Positions 60,381 through 64,000 of a stretch of 64,000 bases of DNA are shown here, piece after piece. Numbering within the stretch: position 1 is the first letter of the stretch; every line of letters starts with the position of its first letter. Origin of the DNA: Streptomyces griseosporeus (GTDB lineage Bacteria > Actinomycetota > Actinomycetes > Streptomycetales > Streptomycetaceae); assembly GCF_014656055.1 (NCBI RefSeq), contig NZ_BNBR01000009.1, forward strand, positions 330,652-394,651, given 5' to 3'. The notes below the pieces were generated by a model, which worked only from the letters and a program-made list of their open reading frames with translations, was not told the DNA's origin and made no database searches. The position numbers were made by a program, and so were the translations under genes.

Positions 60381-62036
60381 TCATCCCTGGGTCTTCTGGA
60401 TAGCTTCGCGAAGCACCTGGCGGTCGTCGAAGGGACGGACCACCCCGGCGATGTCCTGGCCCTGCTCGTGGCCCTTGCCCGCGACGAGCACGGTGTCCCC
60501 GGGGTGCGCGCGGGCGACGGCCGCGGCGATCGCGGCGGCCCGGTCCTCGAAGAGGACGACCTCGCCGCGCTGGTGCGCGGGCACGGACGCCGCGCCCTGG
60601 AGCATCGTGGCGAGGATCGCGAGCGGGTCCTCGGAGCGGGGGTTGTCGGAGGTGAGTACGGCGGTGTCGGCGAGCCGCGCCACGGCGGCGCCCATCGGGG
60701 CGCGCTTGGTCTGGTCCCGGTCGCCGCCGCAGCCGAGGACGACGTGCAGCCGGCCCTTGGTGACCTTGCGCAGGGCCTTGAGCACCGACTCGACGGCGTC
60801 GGTCTTGTGGGCGTAGTCGACGACCGCGAGGTACGGCTGCCCGGCGTCCACCCGTTCCAGCCGGCCCGGCACGCCCGGCACGGCGGCGACACCGTCGGCG
60901 GCGGCCTGCGGGTCGAGGCCGGCCGTGGCGAGGGCGACGATCGCGGCGAGGGTGTTCGCCACGTTGAACGGGCCGGGCAGCGGGGACTTGGCGCGCACCC
61001 GCACCCTGTCGGGGCCGAGCACGGTGAACGTCGAGTCCATCGGGCCGACCACGACGTCCTCGGCGCGCCAGTCGGCGTCGGGGTGGCCCTCGGCGGAGTA
61101 GGTGACGACCGGGACGGTCGCCTCGCGGGCGAGCCGGCGGCCGTACTCGTCGTCGAGGTTGACCACGCCGCGTTTGCTGCGCCGCGGTGTGAACAGCTGC
61201 GCCTTGGCCCGGAAGTAGTCCTCCATGTCGGAGTGGAACTCCATGTGTTCCGGGCTGAGGTTGGTGAAGACGCCGATGTCGAAGACGCAGCCGTCGACGC
61301 GGCCGAGGACCAGCGCGTGGCTGGAGACCTCCATGGCGACCGCCTCGACACCGCGTTCGCGCATGACCGCGAACAGGGCCTGCAGGTCGGTGGCTTCGGG
61401 CGTGGTGCGCTCGGACTTGATGCGCTCGTCGCCGATGCGCATCTCGACCGTGCCGATGAGGCCGGTGGCCCGTGCCGTCCGCAGGCCGCCTTCCACCAGG
61501 TAGGCGGTGGTGGTCTTGCCGGAGGTGCCGGTGATGCCGATCTGGAGCAGATCGCGGCCCGGGTGACCGTAGATCGTGGCCGCCAGCTCGCCCATCCGCC
61601 CGCGCGGGTCGTCCACGACCAGCACCGGCAGGCCGGTGGCGGCGGCGCGGTCGGCGCCCGAGGGGTCGGTGAGCACGGCGACCGCGCCCAGGCCGGCGGC
61701 CTGGGTGACGAAGTCGGCGCCGTGCGCGCGGGCGCCCGGCAGCGCGGCGTACAGGTCGCCGGGGCGGACGGCGCGCGAGTCATGGGTGATGCCCGTGACC
61801 TCGGCGGTGCTCTGCGGCGCGGTGACACCCAGCTGGTCGGCCAGCTCCGCGAGGGGTGTGGCGGAGACCTGCACCGGCCGGGGCGGTCCCGGATATGTCA
61901 CGGGTTGGCCCTTCTGGGTGGTTTGGGACTGATCAGCGTGTGGCACGGCGGTGAGCGTACCGGGCGTACCCGCCTGCGGGCGAAGTGAGGGGCCGGGGGT
62001 GCCCTGGTTCCCGGGCTCGGGGGTGATCATGGTCAC
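60381..62036 (-). CDS. murE: UDP-MurNAc-Ala-D-Glu 2,6-diaminopimelate ligase
   Basis: MurE adds diaminopimelate to UDP-MurNAc-dipeptide. The product has up to 551 residues, with a ~50-residue disordered N-terminal extension (PGNQGTPGPSLRPQAGTPGT). THDSRAVRPGDLYAALPG, the ATP loop IGITGTSGKTTTAYL, TTPEATDL, EVSSHAL, NLSPEHMEFH and the C-domain DNPRSEDP follow. DNPRxEDP is the DAP-selecting motif, which fits the LL-DAP wall of streptomycetes. GTG 62036 and ATG 62030 are possible starts. It follows ftsI by 64 bp. Confidence 0.95.
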   Translation of the reverse strand: MTMITPEPGNQGTPGPSLRPQAGTPGTLTAVPHADQSQTTQKGQPVTYPGPPRPVQVSATPLAELADQLGVTAPQSTAEVTGITHDSRAVRPGDLYAALPGARAHGADFVTQAAGLGAVAVLTDPSGADRAAATGLPVLVVDDPRGRMGELAATIYGHPGRDLLQIGITGTSGKTTTAYLVEGGLRTARATGLIGTVEMRIGDERIKSERTTPEATDLQALFAVMRERGVEAVAMEVSSHALVLGRVDGCVFDIGVFTNLSPEHMEFHSDMEDYFRAKAQLFTPRRSKRGVVNLDDEYGRRLAREATVPVVTYSAEGHPDADWRAEDVVVGPMDSTFTVLGPDRVRVRAKSPLPGPFNVANTLAAIVALATAGLDPQAAADGVAAVPGVPGRLERVDAGQPYLAVVDYAHKTDAVESVLKALRKVTKGRLHVVLGCGGDRDQTKRAPMGAAVARLADTAVLTSDNPRSEDPLAILATMLQGAASVPAHQRGEVVLFEDRAAAIAAAVARAHPGDTVLVAGKGHEQGQDIAGVVRPFDDRQVLREAIQKTQG

Positions 62037-62100
62037 GGGTGTTCCTGGCTGGTCGCGCTGATCAGGGCTTGTTCGGGTCGGAGGGGTCGGGACGGTCGGG

Positions 62101-64000
62101 TCAGGGCTGGTAGGCCACGGGCAGGTTCGCGGGCTTGGCCCCGGTCGGCGGGACCTGGAGCGTCTTCAGGGCGAACTCCATCACCTGCTTGTAGACAGGT
62201 CCACAGATCTGACCGCCGAAGTAGCTGCCCGAGGTGGCGTTCTGGATGGCGCAGTAGACGGTGACGCGCGGTTGGTCGGCGGGGGCGAATCCGGCGAACG
62301 ACGAGGTGTAGCCGTGGTACTTGCCGGTGGCCGGATCCACACGGTTGGCCGTACCGGTCTTGCCCGCGACGCGGTAGCCGGGGATGCGCGCCTTGGCGCC
62401 GGTGCCCTCCTCGTCGTCGACGACCGACTCCAGCATCTGGGCGAGCGTCTTCGCGGTCTTCGCGCTGACCACCCGCGTCTTCTTGGGGGTCGGGGCCGGC
62501 GTGAAGCGGCCGTCGGGCCCCTTCGTGCCGCGCACCAGGGTGGGTTCGACGCGGACGCCGCCGTTGGCGATCGTCGAGTACACGGACGCCGCCTGCATCG
62601 CGTTGATGGACACGCCCTGGCCGAAAGGGATCGTGTACTGCTGCGAGGTCGACCACTTGTCCGGCGCCGCCAGGATGCCCCTGGTCTCGCCGGGGAAGTC
62701 GAGGCCGGTGTAGCTGCCGATGCCGAACTTGCGCAGGTAGGAGTAGAGGACCCGGTTCGCCTCGGACTGCGTCTTGCCGAGCTGGCCGGTGGCCAGGATG
62801 GTGCCGATGTTCGAGGACTTGGCGAGCACGCCGTTGAGCGTGAGGTACCAGGTGGCGTGGTCGACGTCGTCCTGGAAGAGCCGGTCGCCGCGGTGCAGCC
62901 GGTTGGGGACGACGACGTGGGTCAGCGGGGTCGCCGCGTTCTCCTCCAGGACGGCGGCCATCGACATCACCTTGGCGGTGGAGCCGGGCTCGTAGGCGTC
63001 CTGGAGCGCCGCGTTGCCCAGCGCCGTGGGGTCCGCGTGGGCCAGGTCGCCGGGGTCGAAGCCGGGCGAGTTGGCCATGGCGAGGATCTCGCCGGTGCGG
63101 GTGTCCTGGACGATGACGTAGCCGCGGTCCGCCTTGGACTTCTTCACCTGCTCGGCGATGGCGTTCTGCGCCGCCCACTGGATGTCGCGGTCGATGGTCA
63201 GCTCGACGTCGCTGCCGGGCACGGCCGGCGTCTCGGTGGAGCCCGCGGTGGGCACCTGGCGGCCGCCGGACTGGGCGTAGCGGATCTTGCCGTCCTTGCC
63301 GGCGAGGGTCTTGTTCAGCTGCTGCTCGATGCCGCCGCCGCCCACGCCCTCGGCGTTGACCCAGCCCAGTATCCCGGCGGCGAGGTCGCCGTTGGGGTAG
63401 ACCCGCTTGCTGCTGGGGTCGGCGAAGACCCCGGCGAGCACGTTCACCGTGCTCTTGTCGGTCTCGGACTTGGTGGCGAGGGCGAGCTTGAGGTCCTTGA
63501 TCTGCGTCCACACCTGCGGGGTGCGGCTGAGCGCGAGGCGCACGTAGCGCAAGTTCCTGTCCTTGGGCCGCAGCTTCGCCACAAGGTCGGCCTGGTCCTG
63601 GCCGAGGATGGGCGCGAGCAGCGCGGCGGCCTGCTCCGGACCGTCGTCGATCTTCAGCTGCTTGCGGGTGAACATCGTCGGGTCGGCCGTGATGTCGTAC
63701 GCGTCCACGCTGGTCGCGAGGGCGACGCCGGTGCGGTCGGTGATCCCGCCGCGCTCGGCGGCCAGGGTGTGCACGACGTACCGGTTCTGCTCGGCCTTGG
63801 CGGCGTACGTGCTCGCGTCGACGGCCTGCACCTGAAGCAGGCGGACCACGAAGGCGGACATCACCAGGGTCAGCGCCAGGCCGACCATGCGCAGCCGCGG
63901 CCGCGGGCTGCCGAGCCGCAGCGGGCGCCCGGAGGCGGCGGGCCGGGCCGGCGCGGGGCGGCGGGACGGGCGGGCGCCGGGGCCCGGGCGCTGCGGGCGG
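62101..64000 (-). CDS. ftsI: FtsI, septal class B penicillin-binding protein (5' end beyond window)
   Basis: FtsI is the septal transpeptidase that works with FtsW. The frame is open from the right edge, so the start lies outside; ATG at 63888 is internal, because the ~37 preceding codons read as the basic Pro/Arg/Ala tail usual before the membrane helix (RLGSPRPRLRMVGLALTLVM). After the helix come the PBP dimerisation domain (ERGGITDRTGVALATSVDAYD, then VELTIDRDIQWAAQNAI) and the transpeptidase motifs SxxK in EPGSTAKVMSM, SxN in AKSSNIGTI and KTG in AGKTGTANRV. It heads the visible part of the mur/fts operon. rsmH and ftsL would be expected upstream. Confidence 0.95.
   Translation of the reverse strand, partial: RPQRPGPGARPSRRPAPARPAASGRPLRLGSPRPRLRMVGLALTLVMSAFVVRLLQVQAVDASTYAAKAEQNRYVVHTLAAERGGITDRTGVALATSVDAYDITADPTMFTRKQLKIDDGPEQAAALLAPILGQDQADLVAKLRPKDRNLRYVRLALSRTPQVWTQIKDLKLALATKSETDKSTVNVLAGVFADPSSKRVYPNGDLAAGILGWVNAEGVGGGGIEQQLNKTLAGKDGKIRYAQSGGRQVPTAGSTETPAVPGSDVELTIDRDIQWAAQNAIAEQVKKSKADRGYVIVQDTRTGEILAMANSPGFDPGDLAHADPTALGNAALQDAYEPGSTAKVMSMAAVLEENAATPLTHVVVPNRLHRGDRLFQDDVDHATWYLTLNGVLAKSSNIGTILATGQLGKTQSEANRVLYSYLRKFGIGSYTGLDFPGETRGILAAPDKWSTSQQYTIPFGQGVSINAMQAASVYSTIANGGVRVEPTLVRGTKGPDGRFTPAPTPKKTRVVSAKTAKTLAQMLESVVDDEEGTGAKARIPGYRVAGKTGTANRVDPATGKYHGYTSSFAGFAPADQPRVTVYCAIQNATSGSYFGGQICGPVYKQVMEFALKTLQVPPTGAKPANLPVAYQP

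Noticed and set aside
62033..63511. Alternative long frame within ftsI
   Set aside because: It is Arg/Gly/Pro-rich without motifs, while the ftsI frame has SxxK, SxN and KTG.

Overview
The window is about 64 kb of very GC-rich chromosomal DNA from an actinobacterium, almost certainly a Streptomyces. The grounds are strong G/C bias at third codon positions, many GTG starts, ATGA/GTGA overlaps inside operons, a hisDCB-hisH-priA-hisF cluster next to trpE-trpC-trpM-trpB-trpA, and a DivIVA/SepF/FtsZ/mur cluster in the order known from Streptomyces. I see no tRNA, rRNA, CRISPR array, prophage or insertion sequence. Most of the window is conserved core chromosome. The species cannot be read from the sequence.

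Layout. 1-2170 (+): the 3' part of a CaiB-type CoA-transferase gene overlapping a CitE/HpcH-type lyase gene that has an 18-bp tandem repeat at its 5' end. 2257-9138 (-): lgt, a thioredoxin-fold protein, trpA, trpB, trpM, trpC, then three small membrane-protein genes. 9227-11118 (-): trpE and hisI. A TIGR03085-type gene (+) separates these from hisF, ridA, priA, hisH, a 54-residue membrane-protein gene, hisB, hisC and hisD (11889-17613, -). PriA normally serves both histidine and tryptophan synthesis in actinobacteria, so the two pathways are linked here. 17795-21861 (+): a beta-helix-like membrane protein, a DUF4034-like protein, a Lon-N-domain protein and a YbaK-type deacylase. 21862-22371 is a gene-free, repeat-rich spacer. 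22372-26223 (-): a membrane protein, an ABC-2 exporter pair and a NYN-domain protein.

The centre holds dnaE (-) and, downstream of its divergent promoter region, a DUF2252 protein, a membrane protein, a second DsbA-like protein, a Tat-exported PhoD phosphatase and a secreted M43-type zinc protease (all +). An alpha/beta hydrolase (-), an MscS channel (+), an SDR, a CPA1 antiporter, a GNAT acetyltransferase, an RluD-type pseudouridine synthase, lspA and a DksA-like protein with a long Lys/Ala tail (all -) follow.

From 44.3 kb, ileS (+) is preceded by a well-preserved T-box riboswitch that appears to act on translation. Its product carries a GAHH sequence in place of HIGH, the mark of an IleRS2 group with very high mupirocin resistance. 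From 47.9 kb to the right edge (-) lies the growth and division cluster: divIVA, yggT/sepG, sepF, yggS, pgeF, ftsZ, ftsQ, murG, ftsW, murD, mraY, murF, murE and ftsI. Transcription runs from ftsI, which is cut by the edge, towards divIVA. The ftsZ-ftsQ spacer carries a candidate promoter and two GACAC motifs of the WhiA type.

The observations most worth a second look are: trpM ending inside a repeat that recurs elsewhere in the window; the ileS T-box and swapped HIGH motif; an unlisted 54-residue membrane protein coupled between hisB and hisH; a strong hairpin splitting the trp cluster; the structured spacer at 21.9-22.3 kb; and the histone-like tail on the DksA-type protein.
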